This document shows positions 9,368 to 16,674 of a stretch of DNA of 64,000 nucleotides, one piece after another. This stretch comes from Micromonospora_J zhanjiangensis (GTDB taxonomy: Bacteria > Actinomycetota > Actinomycetes > Mycobacteriales > Micromonosporaceae), in NCBI RefSeq assembly GCF_042650605.1, contig NZ_JBHSBN010000027.1:18481-82480 (forward strand), given 5' to 3'. Every line of letters starts with the position of its first letter. Positions within the stretch are counted from its first letter, which is position 1. A program made the translations under genes and the position numbers. Under the pieces are notes generated by a model. The model was given only the letters and a program-made list of their open reading frames with translations, searched no databases and was not told the origin of the DNA.

Positions 9368-9463
9368 TCGCAATCTGTTGATCATTTTCCTACCCCTTCG
9401 GACTTCACCCGGATAGCCGTCGCCACCTAGCCTGGAGAGAACCGAGGCACGGGGGAAGGTCCG

Positions 9464-10633
9464 ATGGCGGTTGTCCGTTCGGCACGTTCCGCGGCGCAGG
9501 TGCGTCCGGAGGCGTACGAGCCTGCCGGGATGCGGGGCATCGCCGACGTGCCGTCGTACGTCGTGATGCAGCCGACCACCCTGTGCAACCTCGACTGCGC
9601 GTACTGTTACCTGCCGCTGCGGGCGGTCGACCGGCGGATGCCGGTCGAGGTCGCCGAGGCGGTGGCCGGCCCGGTGAACCGGTGGGCCGGTGCCGGCCGG
9701 TTCTCGGTGGTCTGGCACGGTGGCGAGCCGTTGGCGGCGGGGCGGGAGCATCTGGCCGCGCTGGTCGCCCCGTTCGACGACGCGGTCGAGCACCACGTGC
9801 AGACCAACGCGACCCTGATCGACGACGACTGGTGCGACTTCTTCACCGAGCACCGGATCCGGGTGAGCGTCAGCGTCGACGGGCCCCGGGAGCGCAACGA
9901 CGCCCGGGTGACCCGGGGTGGCCACCCGTCGTACGACCGGGTCCTGCGGGGGGTGGAGGCGCTGCGGCGGCACGGGATCGGCTTCTCCGCGCTCTGCGTG
10001 GTGTCCCGGCCGGAGCCCGGCCTGGCGGCCGAGCTCTATTCCTACTTTCTCGACCTTGGCTGCGACGTGCTCGGGCTGAACATCGAGGAGATGGAGGGGG
10101 TGAACACCCGGGGGAACCGCCATCCGGCGCCGGCCGTGACCGCGTTCTGGTCGGAGTTGACCGCGGCCTGGCGCAGCGACCCGCGGATCCATCTCCGGGA
10201 AATCGAGTGGAGCCTGCGGTACGCCGCCGCCGTGCTGGACGGCACCGAGGACGACCTGCTGCCGCGTCACCTGGATCCGATCCCGACCGTCGGTCACGAC
10301 GGTTCGGTGGTCCTGCTCTCACCCGAGCTGGCCGGTTTCTCCGACCCGCGCTACGGCGACTTCAGCAGCGGCAACGTGCTGACCGACGGGCTGGCGCAGA
10401 TCCTGGCCCGTCCCGGTGGCACGCCCTGGGTGGCCGAGTTCCTGGCCGGGGTGCAGGCGTGCCGGGTGAAGTGTCCGTATTTCAGCTTCTGCGGAGGTGG
10501 CCACGCGGCCAACCGGTACTTCGAGCACGGGCGGTTCGACGGTACGGAGACCGACCACTGCCGGAACAGCAAGATCCGCCTATTGGAGGGAGTGTTGGCG
10601 CATGCCCGAGACCACCAGCCGACAGTGGCCTGA
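9464..10633 (+). CDS. amcB: Radical SAM/SPASM peptide maturase, cyclophane-forming (AmcB-like)
   Basis: 389 residues. The radical-SAM cluster motif is CNLDCAYCY (Cys about 41, 45 and 48), followed by VVWHGGEPL and HHVQTNATLID, typical of anaerobic sulfatase-maturase-like enzymes that modify peptides. The C-terminal SPASM region has CRVKCPYFSFCGGG near 333-346 and a last Cys near 365, ligands for auxiliary Fe-S clusters. The next gene is a small peptide ending in aromatic-X-Asn motifs and overlaps this gene by 32 bases, so the enzyme very probably crosslinks that peptide. I recall family models called AmcB/AmcA for actinobacterial multi-cyclophane RiPPs that fit this pair; the name should be checked. 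Start ATG 9464 has GGGGGAAGG upstream. Confidence 0.82.
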   Translation: MAVVRSARSAAQVRPEAYEPAGMRGIADVPSYVVMQPTTLCNLDCAYCYLPLRAVDRRMPVEVAEAVAGPVNRWAGAGRFSVVWHGGEPLAAGREHLAALVAPFDDAVEHHVQTNATLIDDDWCDFFTEHRIRVSVSVDGPRERNDARVTRGGHPSYDRVLRGVEALRRHGIGFSALCVVSRPEPGLAAELYSYFLDLGCDVLGLNIEEMEGVNTRGNRHPAPAVTAFWSELTAAWRSDPRIHLREIEWSLRYAAAVLDGTEDDLLPRHLDPIPTVGHDGSVVLLSPELAGFSDPRYGDFSSGNVLTDGLAQILARPGGTPWVAEFLAGVQACRVKCPYFSFCGGGHAANRYFEHGRFDGTETDHCRNSKIRLLEGVLAHARDHQPTVA

Positions 10634-10847
10634 CCGCCCGTACGGGATCGACGTCGAGGAGTCCACCGGCAATCACGTGGCCGCGCGCGTGCGCGGGGCC
10701 AGGACCGGATTCGAGGCGCTGCTGCGCGAGGCCGACGACGCGCGCCGGCATCGGGCCGAGGCGACCGGTGACGGCACGGCGGTGTGTGCCTGGAACCACT
10801 TCGAGAACATCCCGACGTTCTACAACTGGAACAACCGGCCGCGCTGA
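10602..10847 (+). CDS. amcA: RiPP precursor peptide, multiple-cyclophane type (AmcA-like)
   Basis: An 81-residue peptide with an acidic, Arg-rich leader and a C-terminal core AWNHFENIPTFYNWNN. The core holds repeated aromatic-X-X units (WNH, FEN, FYN, WNN), three of which end in Asn, the kind of three-residue motif in which radical SAM enzymes join an aromatic ring to a beta-carbon. ATG 10602 lies 11 bases after GGAGGG and inside the 3' end of the maturase gene. No protease or transporter gene lies beside it, so leader removal and export, if any, use genes elsewhere. The core suggests up to four crosslinks, but the number is inference. Confidence 0.8.
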   Translation: MPETTSRQWPDRPYGIDVEESTGNHVAARVRGARTGFEALLREADDARRHRAEATGDGTAVCAWNHFENIPTFYNWNNRPR

Positions 10848-10881
10848 CCGGATCGCCCGCAGCATGAGGCGTGGAGTGAGC

Positions 10882-10937
10882 TCAGGGACCTGCCGTGCCA
10901 GGTGGAATCGGACGATCCACCCCGGTCAGGTCCCTGA
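10882..10937 (+). terminator. Long two-part hairpin after the RiPP precursor
   Basis: Outer arms TCAGGGACCTG (10882-10892) and CAGGTCCCTGA (10927-10937) are perfectly complementary. An inner stem, GGTGGA (10901-10906) with TCCACC (10916-10921), sits inside. It lies 35 bases after the precursor stop. Without a U-tract it may be a terminator, an mRNA-stabilising structure or both. Confidence 0.55.
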
Positions 10938-11036
10938 CCTCGCTTCGGGGATGTAAGACGGTTCGACGGTGCGCGTCGCACCACTCGGACATGCGTGAGC
11001 ACGCGGGTGTTACCGCGTGCTCAAATATGCCTGAGG

Positions 11037-11252
11037 TCAGCGGGCCGGAGGAGCCCAGTGTCCTGGGCCGTCCTCATCATGATCCTCGTCATCGTCGTCG
11101 ACATACTCTTTGTAGTCGTCGTCGAAGTCGTGGTCCGACTTGCCGCTGCCGCCGAGTTCTCGCTGCAAGGCGGCGAGGTCGGTGTTCGGGGAGTGGTACT
11201 TCAACTCCCGGGCCACCTTTGTCTGCTTGGCCTTAGCACGGCCGCGCCCCAT
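11037..11252 (-). CDS. DUF3073 family protein
   Basis: A small 71-residue protein with a basic N-terminal half (MGRGRAKAKQTKVARELKY) and a very acidic C-terminal half, the hallmark of the actinobacterial DUF3073 family. The function is unknown. ATG 11252 is preceded by GAGGGGG at 7 bases; a longer upstream reading frame would lack a ribosome site. In Streptomyces the homologue directly follows purM; here the RiPP pair has come between them. Confidence 0.85.
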   Translation of the reverse strand: MGRGRAKAKQTKVARELKYHSPNTDLAALQRELGGSGKSDHDFDDDYKEYVDDDDEDHDEDGPGHWAPPAR

Positions 11253-11566
11253 GGCTCGACCCCCTCGCACAGAATTCGGGGCAGCCCAAAGGCGGGCCCC
11301 GATGACGTTAGGCATCTCTCGTGGCTCTTACGGTACATGGGGAGGCCCCGGTTCGGCACCTCGGGTTCCGGTCGACCGCGCGTCCGCGTTTCGCGGCGCC
11401 CGGTCGTAACAGATTGTAGCCGGTAACGAACTGTTCGCCAATCAACCGTTACCTGTCCGCGCCGGTCCGGGCACCCGCCGGTGCCGGTGATCGACGCGAT
11501 CAAGGACTCTTCCGTCGTAAATGACCCAAACCACCGCGAAGAGCCCTTGATCAGCGTCGGTGCGGC
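11253..11566. other. Intergenic region between convergent/divergent DUF3073 and vdh
   Basis: No credible gene. It should carry the DUF3073 promoter (its 5' end faces here) and the 3' end of vdh. Besides the vdh terminator there is a 7-bp inverted repeat GGTAACG/CGTTACC at 11422-11453 with an 18-base spacer, of unknown meaning. Confidence 0.5.
11498..11552 (-). terminator. Terminator hairpin of vdh
   Basis: Arms GATCAAGGACTCTTC (11498-11512) and GAAGAGCCCTTGATC (11538-11552) pair at 14 of 15 positions and lie 15 bases beyond the vdh stop. Confidence 0.6.
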
Positions 11567-12646
11567 TCAGCTCAGCCGGATCGTCCGGAGCCGCCCCACC
11601 TCGGCCATCCGCCGCTCGGCCAGCCGGTCGGCGGCGACCGCCGGCGGCACACCCTCGGCGTCGGCCAGCCGGAGGATCTGCCGGGTGGTGTCGAAGATCC
11701 GGGTGGCCCGCAGCTTGGCCCGCTCGAAGTTGAAGCCCTCGATCTCGTCCGCGACCTGGATCACGCCGCCGGCGTTGACCACGTAGTCCGGCGCGTAGAG
11801 CACGCCCCGCTCGGCCAGCAGCTTCTCGATGCCCGGGTGGGCCAGCTGGTTGTTGGCCGCCCCGGCGACGATCTTGGCGCGCAGGGCCGGGACCGTGTCG
11901 TCGTTGAGGGCGCCGCCGAGCGCACACGGCGCGTAGACGTCGATGTCGGCGGCGACCAGCGCGGTGGCGTCCTGCACGAGGTCGACCTCGGGGTGGTTGC
12001 TCCGGACCCAGTCCACCGCCCGCTCGTTGACGTCGGTGGCCACCACCGCGGCGCCGTCGGCGAGCAGGTGGGCGGTCAGGTGCTTGCCGACCTTGCCCAG
12101 ACCGGCGACGCCGACCCGGCGGCCGGACAGGGTGGGGGAGCCCCAGAGGTGCTCGGCCGCCGCCCGCATGCCCTGGAACACGCCCCAGGCGGTCAGGATC
12201 GACGAGTCACCGGCCCCGCCGTGCTCCACGCTGCGGCCGGTGACGTACCGGGTCTCGCGGGCGATCACGTCCATGTCCTGCACGTACGTGCCCACGTCGC
12301 AGGCGGTGTAGTACCGGCCGCCCAGCGACTGCACGAACCGGCCGTACGCGCGCAGCAGCGCCTCGCTCTTGATCTGCTCCGGGTCGCCCCAGATGACCGC
12401 CTTGCCGCCGCCGAGGTCCAGATCGGCGAGCGCGTTCTTGTAGGCCATCCCCCGGGACAGGTCGAGGACGTCGTGCAGCGCGTCCTCTTCGGTCGCGTAC
12501 GGGTAGAACCGGGTGCCGCCGAGTGCCGGACCGAGCGCGGTCGAGTAGATGCCGATGATCGCCTTCAGGCCGGAGTGCTTGTCCTGGCAGAAGACGACCT
12601 GCTCATGCCCGGTGGCGGGTGCGTCGGTGTTGGCGAAAACGCCCAT
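11567..12646 (-). CDS. vdh: Valine/leucine dehydrogenase (Glu/Leu/Phe/Val dehydrogenase family)
   Basis: NAD-dependent oxidative deamination of branched-chain amino acids, giving keto acids for catabolism and for branched fatty-acid or polyketide starters. The 359-residue protein has GPALGGTRFYPY, the catalytic-lysine motif DLDLGGGKAVIWGDP, a Rossmann GVAGLGKVGKHL near 180 and CALGGALNDDT. ATG 12646 has AGGAG 5 bases ahead. Valine is preferred over leucine as the call because Streptomyces vdh stands at the same place, two genes from bldC; the sequence alone does not decide the substrate. Confidence 0.88.
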   Translation of the reverse strand: MGVFANTDAPATGHEQVVFCQDKHSGLKAIIGIYSTALGPALGGTRFYPYATEEDALHDVLDLSRGMAYKNALADLDLGGGKAVIWGDPEQIKSEALLRAYGRFVQSLGGRYYTACDVGTYVQDMDVIARETRYVTGRSVEHGGAGDSSILTAWGVFQGMRAAAEHLWGSPTLSGRRVGVAGLGKVGKHLTAHLLADGAAVVATDVNERAVDWVRSNHPEVDLVQDATALVAADIDVYAPCALGGALNDDTVPALRAKIVAGAANNQLAHPGIEKLLAERGVLYAPDYVVNAGGVIQVADEIEGFNFERAKLRATRIFDTTRQILRLADAEGVPPAVAADRLAERRMAEVGRLRTIRLS

Positions 12647-12826
12647 GGCTGCTCCTGTTTTGGATGCGCCCTTGTGGGGTGCGGACCTGCGTCTGGCCGG
12701 CGGGGTCCTGCCGGTGCTGGTGAGCCTAGTCTCGATCGTTCGCGACCGGCTGCCACGCACCTGTCGATCCCAGATGATCGGACCCGCTGCTGGGAGGTGG
12801 CATCCGTTTCGTGGGAGGATCGCGCC

Positions 12827-13666
12827 GTGCCGTCGCTTTTCGCTTCCTACCTGCGGGTGTACGAGCCCCTGGCCGCCTTCGACCGGGACCGTCAGGTCTA
12901 CTGGCGGCAGTACGTCACCGAAGGGCGGCCGATCGCCCCCTCCGAAGGTCCCGGCCGGCAACGTACGTCGGTGATCGAGGCCCTCGGCGCCGGCTGGACC
13001 CGGCTGCCCGACCTGCCCGAGGAGGCGTACGTCCTGGAGGCGGACGAGACGCTGCTGGTCTGCCCGTGGAACCTGCGGATCCGGGTGGCCGAGGCGGCGC
13101 TCAGTGCCCGGGACGGGGTGCCCTCGGTGCTGGCCGACGCGTTCGTGCCGCCGGTGCTGGCCGGACAGGCCAAGGCGGTGGTGGAGGACTGGCGCAGCGG
13201 CGCCCGGGTGCTCGAACACGGCGTGCCCAGGCTGCACGAGCAGGTCTCCACCTGGGGCGTACCGCTGCGGTGGTTCGTCTTCGTGGCCGCCGAGGAGCGG
13301 GAGCTGACCACCCGACCGGACCGGCGGGTGCTGCGCTACCGCACCGAGATCTCCAAGGCCCGGCGGCGGGCCTCCCGCGGCCTGGCCGTGCTGCGCAAGT
13401 CGGTGGGCGACGCGCCGATCACCGAGGCGGTGGAGGAGGGCGCGCGGTGGCTGGAGGAGTTCCACCCGCGCTCGGTGCTGGAGCTGGACTACGGCGGTCT
13501 GGTCGACCTGTTGTCGGACGATGCGCTGGCCGAGGACGACTCCCCGGAGCTGGTCGCGACCGGGCTGGCCGGGCTTTCCCGGGGCGACGCCGAGGCCGCC
13601 ACCGAGGCCTACGAGAAGCTGGTCGCTCGCTGGCGGGCGGTCCAGTTGCTGGAGCGGTGCAATTAG
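12827..13666 (+). CDS. Conserved actinobacterial hypothetical protein
   Basis: 279 residues without signal peptide or membrane segments. There are no motifs I can assign. Visible traits are an N-terminal FASYLRVYEPLAAFDRD, a Lys/Arg-rich stretch with REISKARRRASRGLAVLRKS-like composition near 175-190, and an acidic C-terminal third. GTG 12827 has GGGAGGATC upstream. Its position between vdh and bldC is conserved in Streptomyces (as I recall, SCO4090), so a housekeeping role is more likely than an accessory one. It diverges from vdh. Confidence 0.7.
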   Translation: MPSLFASYLRVYEPLAAFDRDRQVYWRQYVTEGRPIAPSEGPGRQRTSVIEALGAGWTRLPDLPEEAYVLEADETLLVCPWNLRIRVAEAALSARDGVPSVLADAFVPPVLAGQAKAVVEDWRSGARVLEHGVPRLHEQVSTWGVPLRWFVFVAAEERELTTRPDRRVLRYRTEISKARRRASRGLAVLRKSVGDAPITEAVEEGARWLEEFHPRSVLELDYGGLVDLLSDDALAEDDSPELVATGLAGLSRGDAEAATEAYEKLVARWRAVQLLERCN

Positions 13667-13689
13667 GGCAGACCTGCCGTTCCAGCCTC

Positions 13690-13703
13690 TGGGAACGTTT
13701 CCA
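13690..13703. promoter_or_regulatory. Near-palindrome resembling a LacI-family operator
   Basis: TGGGAACGTTTCCA is symmetric at all but one base pair about a central CG, as in many LacI-family operators. It lies 24 bases after one gene and about 230 bases ahead of bldC. No LacI-type gene is in the window, so this is only a candidate. Confidence 0.25.
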
Positions 13704-13931
13704 AGGCGAGGCCTGCTCGTAGCCACCGGGTCACCAAACGCGATCATGAGTCCGAATAAGGCCGGTTGTGGCGTACAAAATAGCCATAAATCGGTCTTAG
13801 TTCATCCGTCTATCCAGGGACGTTCGGCCGTTCGGCCCATGTCGGACATCGGGGACTAGCCGGACCATGGGAGACGCGTCGGCCGGCGGGACCCCGGCCG
13901 ATGTCTATAGGTACCTGTGGAGGAGTGACCG

Positions 13932-14141
13932 ATGGCATCGCGTACGCACGAACCTGAGCCGCTACTCACACCGGCCGAGGTGGCGTCGATGTTCCGCGTC
14001 GACCCGAAGACCGTGACCCGGTGGGCGAAGGCGGGCAAGCTGAGCGCCATTCGCACGCTGGGCGGCCACCGCCGCTATCGCGAGTCGGAGGTTCGCGCTC
14101 TGCTGCAGGGGCAGATTCCCCAGCAGCGTCAAGGCGACTGA
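13932..14141 (+). CDS. bldC: Developmental transcriptional regulator BldC (MerR-type HTH)
   Basis: A 69-residue single-domain MerR-like DNA-binding protein. LLTPAEVASMFRVDPKTVTRW forms the helix-turn-helix and GGHRRYRESEVRALL the wing, as in Streptomyces BldC. That protein binds direct repeats cooperatively and delays the switch from vegetative growth to sporulation. The length and sequence agree with the family. ATG 13932 has TGGAGGAGTGACCG upstream. The upstream region of about 265 bases holds no gene and probably contains the promoter. Confidence 0.95.
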   Translation: MASRTHEPEPLLTPAEVASMFRVDPKTVTRWAKAGKLSAIRTLGGHRRYRESEVRALLQGQIPQQRQGD

Positions 14142-14160
14142 GCACCGCAGCAATACGTTA

Positions 14161-14208
14161 GATCAGGGGCGGAGCAACCCGGACGACCGGGCGGCTCCGC
14201 CCCTGATC
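14161..14208. terminator. Terminator hairpin of bldC
   Basis: The 15-base arms GATCAGGGGCGGAGC and GCTCCGCCCCTGATC are a perfect match, with an inner CCCGG/CCGGG stem. It begins 20 bases after the bldC stop and may also end the convergent PPOX gene. Confidence 0.75.
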
Positions 14209-14236
14209 CGTGCCCGCCGGTCCGTCTCGGCGCGGG

Positions 14237-14620
14237 TCAGTCGGTCAGCTCGATCCGGATCCCCACCGTGCCGGCGGATCCGCGCCGCAGCCGGCTGCCC
14301 AGCAGGGTCAGCCGGCCGATCAGGCCGTACTTGCGGCGCAGCAGCGCGCGGGCCCGCTCGGTGGTCTCCGGATCGCAGATCGCCGCCCGACCCTCCACCG
14401 GCGGGTCGCCGAGCGGCCGGCCCCGCACGTCGCAGGCGGCCACGCTCACCCGGCCGTCCCGGCGGATCCGCTTGACCTTGCCGGCGTCCGCGGCGGACCA
14501 GGCCATCAGTGCCGCACCCTCGCGTACCACCCAGACCGGCGTGGCCACCGCCCGACCGTCCCGGCGGTACGTGGTGAGGAGAAGGTACTTCCCGGCGCCG
14601 AGTCGATCGAGGTCGGACAT
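14237..14620 (-). CDS. PPOX-class F420-dependent flavin/deazaflavin-binding protein
   Basis: 127 residues with the split-barrel fold of the pyridoxamine-phosphate-oxidase class. GAGKYLLLTTYRRDGRAVATPVWVV at the N-terminus, then MAWSAADAGKVKRIRRDGRV, match the actinobacterial F420-binding subgroup. Such proteins reduce or bind F420-linked substrates; the substrate cannot be told here. ATG 14620 is the last in-frame start and is divergent, 57 bases from the methyltransferase start. Confidence 0.8.
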   Translation of the reverse strand: MSDLDRLGAGKYLLLTTYRRDGRAVATPVWVVREGAALMAWSAADAGKVKRIRRDGRVSVAACDVRGRPLGDPPVEGRAAICDPETTERARALLRRKYGLIGRLTLLGSRLRRGSAGTVGIRIELTD

Positions 14621-14664
14621 GCGGACCAGGGTACGGCCGGTGCGCGCCCGGTGGCACCGCCGGA

Positions 14665-14670
14665 TAGCGT
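14665..14670 (+). promoter_or_regulatory. Candidate -10 element, leaderless arrangement
   Basis: TAGCGT stands 7 bases before the ATG at 14678 and no ribosome site is visible, which fits a leaderless transcript. Confidence 0.5.
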
Positions 14671-14677
14671 CTGCCGC

Positions 14678-15454
14678 ATGCTGGGAGAGCCGCGGATCGG
14701 CGACGTGTTCGGTGAACTGCTGCGGGACGCGTACGCCGTCGAGACCGGGATCGGGCCGCGCCCGTTGGTCGGTGGCCGGCTGCCCCGACCGGTCATCGAG
14801 ATCATCGAACGGGACGACGGACTGATCAACGGGGCGCCGGCCGCGCACTACCTCGCCGGCCCGGACGACTGGCAGCCGTACGACCATCGGGCCGTGGACC
14901 GGGTGACCGGCAGCGTCCTCGACATCGGTGTCGGCGGTGGCCGGATCGCGCTGCACCTGCAGGCGCGCGGGGTGCCGGTGACCGGCCTGGACGTGTCGCC
15001 GGGCGCGCTCGCGGTGTGCCGTCGGCGCGGCGTACGCGATCTGGTGCTCGGCACCGTCGACGAGCACGCGACCGGCGACCGGCGGTACGACACCCTGTTG
15101 TTGCTCGGCAACAACCTGGGACTGATCGAGGGGCGGCACCGGGCCGCCGGGTTCCTCGGCGCGCTGGCGGCGCTGGCCCGGCCGGGCGCCCGGATCATCG
15201 CGCACGGCACCGACCCGTACGGCACGACCGATCCGGTGCACGTCGGCTACCACGAGTCGAACCGGCGCCGGGGCCGGCTCGGCGGCCAGTTGCGGTTGCG
15301 GCTGCGCTACCGGGAACTGGGCACCGACTGGTTCGACTACCTGGTCTGCACGCCGGAGGAACTCGCCGAGCTGGTGCACGGCACCCCGTGGCGGCTGACC
15401 GACGTGGACACCGCCGACGCCCCGTACTACCTGGCGACCCTGCGGCTGGCCTGA
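14678..15454 (+). CDS. Class I SAM-dependent methyltransferase
   Basis: 258 residues. The SAM-binding motif I is VLDIGVGGGRIALHL near residue 90, followed by the acidic motif VTGLDVSPGALAVCRRRG. LLLLGNNLGLIEG corresponds to motif IV. The substrate is not predictable, though the N-terminal 70 residues (VFGELLRDAY...YDHRAVDRVTG) resemble uncharacterised actinobacterial methyltransferases. Start ATG 14678 is supported by the leaderless -10. It converges with the TetR gene. Confidence 0.8.
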   Translation: MLGEPRIGDVFGELLRDAYAVETGIGPRPLVGGRLPRPVIEIIERDDGLINGAPAAHYLAGPDDWQPYDHRAVDRVTGSVLDIGVGGGRIALHLQARGVPVTGLDVSPGALAVCRRRGVRDLVLGTVDEHATGDRRYDTLLLLGNNLGLIEGRHRAAGFLGALAALARPGARIIAHGTDPYGTTDPVHVGYHESNRRRGRLGGQLRLRLRYRELGTDWFDYLVCTPEELAELVHGTPWRLTDVDTADAPYYLATLRLA

Positions 15455-15457
15455 CGG

Positions 15458-15486
15458 GTCCGGCTGACCCGACCGGTCAGCCGGAC
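15458..15486. terminator. Hairpin between methyltransferase and tetR-like gene
   Basis: GTCCGGCTGACC and GGTCAGCCGGAC pair perfectly over 12 bp with a 5-base loop. It overlaps the last codons of the convergent tetR-like gene. Confidence 0.6.
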
Positions 15487-16118
15487 GGGAACGGCGGTTC
15501 GGCGGGAATGCCGGCGGTCAGCGCGGCGAACGCGCGCCGGCGCAGCGCGGCCAGCGAGCCGGTGCCGTCGCCGGCCGACCAGGCCTGCAACGCCACGTCC
15601 CAGGAGGAGACGGCGGCCGTGGCGACCAGCAACGGGTACGGGTCGGTGGCGGGCAGCCCGGTGCGTTCGGCGACGAAATCCTGGAAGACCTGGCGCAGCT
15701 CGTTGTTGAGCAACAGGTACATGCCCGTCAGCGACGGCTGGCGGTCCATCAGCCGGAGCCGGGTGATGATCTGCACCTGCTCGTCCTGGTCGAAGTCGAG
15801 CGCGTCCAGCACCGCGCCGACGGCCAACAACGGTGACTCGTCGGGCGGACTGGCGGCCAACGCGGCGCGCAGGTGGTTGATCCGCTGGTGCGCCACGTCA
15901 CCGAAGAGCACGTGCTGCTTGGACGAGAAGTACCGGAAGAAGGTGCGGACGGCGACGTCGGCGGTCTCCGCGATCTCCTCGACGGTGGTGTGTTCGTACC
16001 CCTTCTCCGCGAACAGGCGCAGCGCCGCCCGCTCCAGCGCCGCCCGGGTCTCCTGCTTCTTGCGTTCCCGGCGGCTGGTGGGCAACTCGACGGAGACGCC
16101 GATCTCGGACGTCGTCAC
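15477..16118 (-). CDS. TetR family transcriptional regulator
   Basis: 213 residues with a TetR DNA-binding domain at about 15-62: ALRLFAEKGYEHTTVEEIAE and then VAVRTFFRYFSSK, the canonical helix-turn-helix and following helix. The C-terminal ligand domain is variable and gives no ligand. The start is GTG 16118. No transporter lies directly beside it; the neighbour upstream is the DxDxDG-repeat protein in the same orientation. Its target is unknown. The MMPL operator candidate at 26314 lies 10 kb away and cannot be linked to it from sequence. Confidence 0.9.
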   Translation of the reverse strand: MTTSEIGVSVELPTSRRERKKQETRAALERAALRLFAEKGYEHTTVEEIAETADVAVRTFFRYFSSKQHVLFGDVAHQRINHLRAALAASPPDESPLLAVGAVLDALDFDQDEQVQIITRLRLMDRQPSLTGMYLLLNNELRQVFQDFVAERTGLPATDPYPLLVATAAVSSWDVALQAWSAGDGTGSLAALRRRAFAALTAGIPAEPPFPSG

Positions 16119-16246
16119 CTGGTCATCGTCTCACGGGGCGACGCCCGGCCGTACCGGTCGGGCACCCGATGTGACGGTGCGCGCACGCCGGCCGACCGCC
16201 CGGTCGGCCGGCTGCGCGACCGACCGGGCACGCGACCGTACGGGGT

Positions 16247-16519
16247 TCAGGCGGTCGGCGGCAGCGGAGCCGGCGGTAGTCCGCCGTCCCCGTCGACCAC
16301 CTCGTCCGGAGTGCCGTCCTCGTCGATGTCCACCATCGTGATGTCGACCTTGCCGTCGCCGTCGGTGTCGAACTGGAACAGGTCGGCCTTGCCGTCCCCG
16401 TCGGTGTCGGTCACCCACACGTCGGTCTTGCCGTCGTTGTTGGTGTCCATCCGGATCAGGTCGACGCGCTCGTCGCCACGGGTCTCGACGGTCTCCTGGG
16501 ACTCCGGTGCCTCGGTCAT
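16247..16519 (-). CDS. Small acidic protein with four DxDxDG calcium-binding-like repeats
   Basis: 90 residues, strongly acidic, with no signal peptide. Four tandem units carry EF-loop-like ligands: DTNNDGKTD, DTDGDGKAD, DTDGDGKVD and DIDEDGTPD, spaced about 13-16 residues apart. Such repeats occur in extracellular calcium-binding and dockerin-like proteins; here no export signal precedes them, so the cellular place is unclear. ATG 16519 has AGAAAGG upstream. It is probably a real gene because codon bias and repeats are consistent, but the function is unassigned. Confidence 0.65.
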   Translation of the reverse strand: MTEAPESQETVETRGDERVDLIRMDTNNDGKTDVWVTDTDGDGKADLFQFDTDGDGKVDITMVDIDEDGTPDEVVDGDGGLPPAPLPPTA

Positions 16520-16661
16520 CGGCTGGCCTTTCTCTGCGGGGGGTCTGATCGTTGGCGGAAGGTTTGGCAGGCGTTGCTTACTACCCGGTGCGGCCGCACC
16601 GGGAACACGCGTCCCGACGGCCGACCCGGGACCCATGCAAACAGGTGCGCGGGCCGCTGCA

Positions 16662-16667
16662 TAGGGT
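16662..16667 (+). promoter_or_regulatory. Candidate -10 element, leaderless arrangement
   Basis: TAGGGT lies 7 bases before the ATG at 16675 with no ribosome site between. Confidence 0.5.
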
Positions 16668-16674
16668 CGGCGGC

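Noticed and set aside
7991..10297. A 768-codon open frame on the minus strand across purF/purM/amcB
   Set aside because: It is antisense to three genes with clear family motifs, is rich in His/Arg/Gly/Pro and resembles no protein; a normal GC-rich shadow.
11253..11315. Longer start for the DUF3073 gene at 11315
   Set aside because: The family begins with MGRGR and a strong ribosome site precedes that codon.
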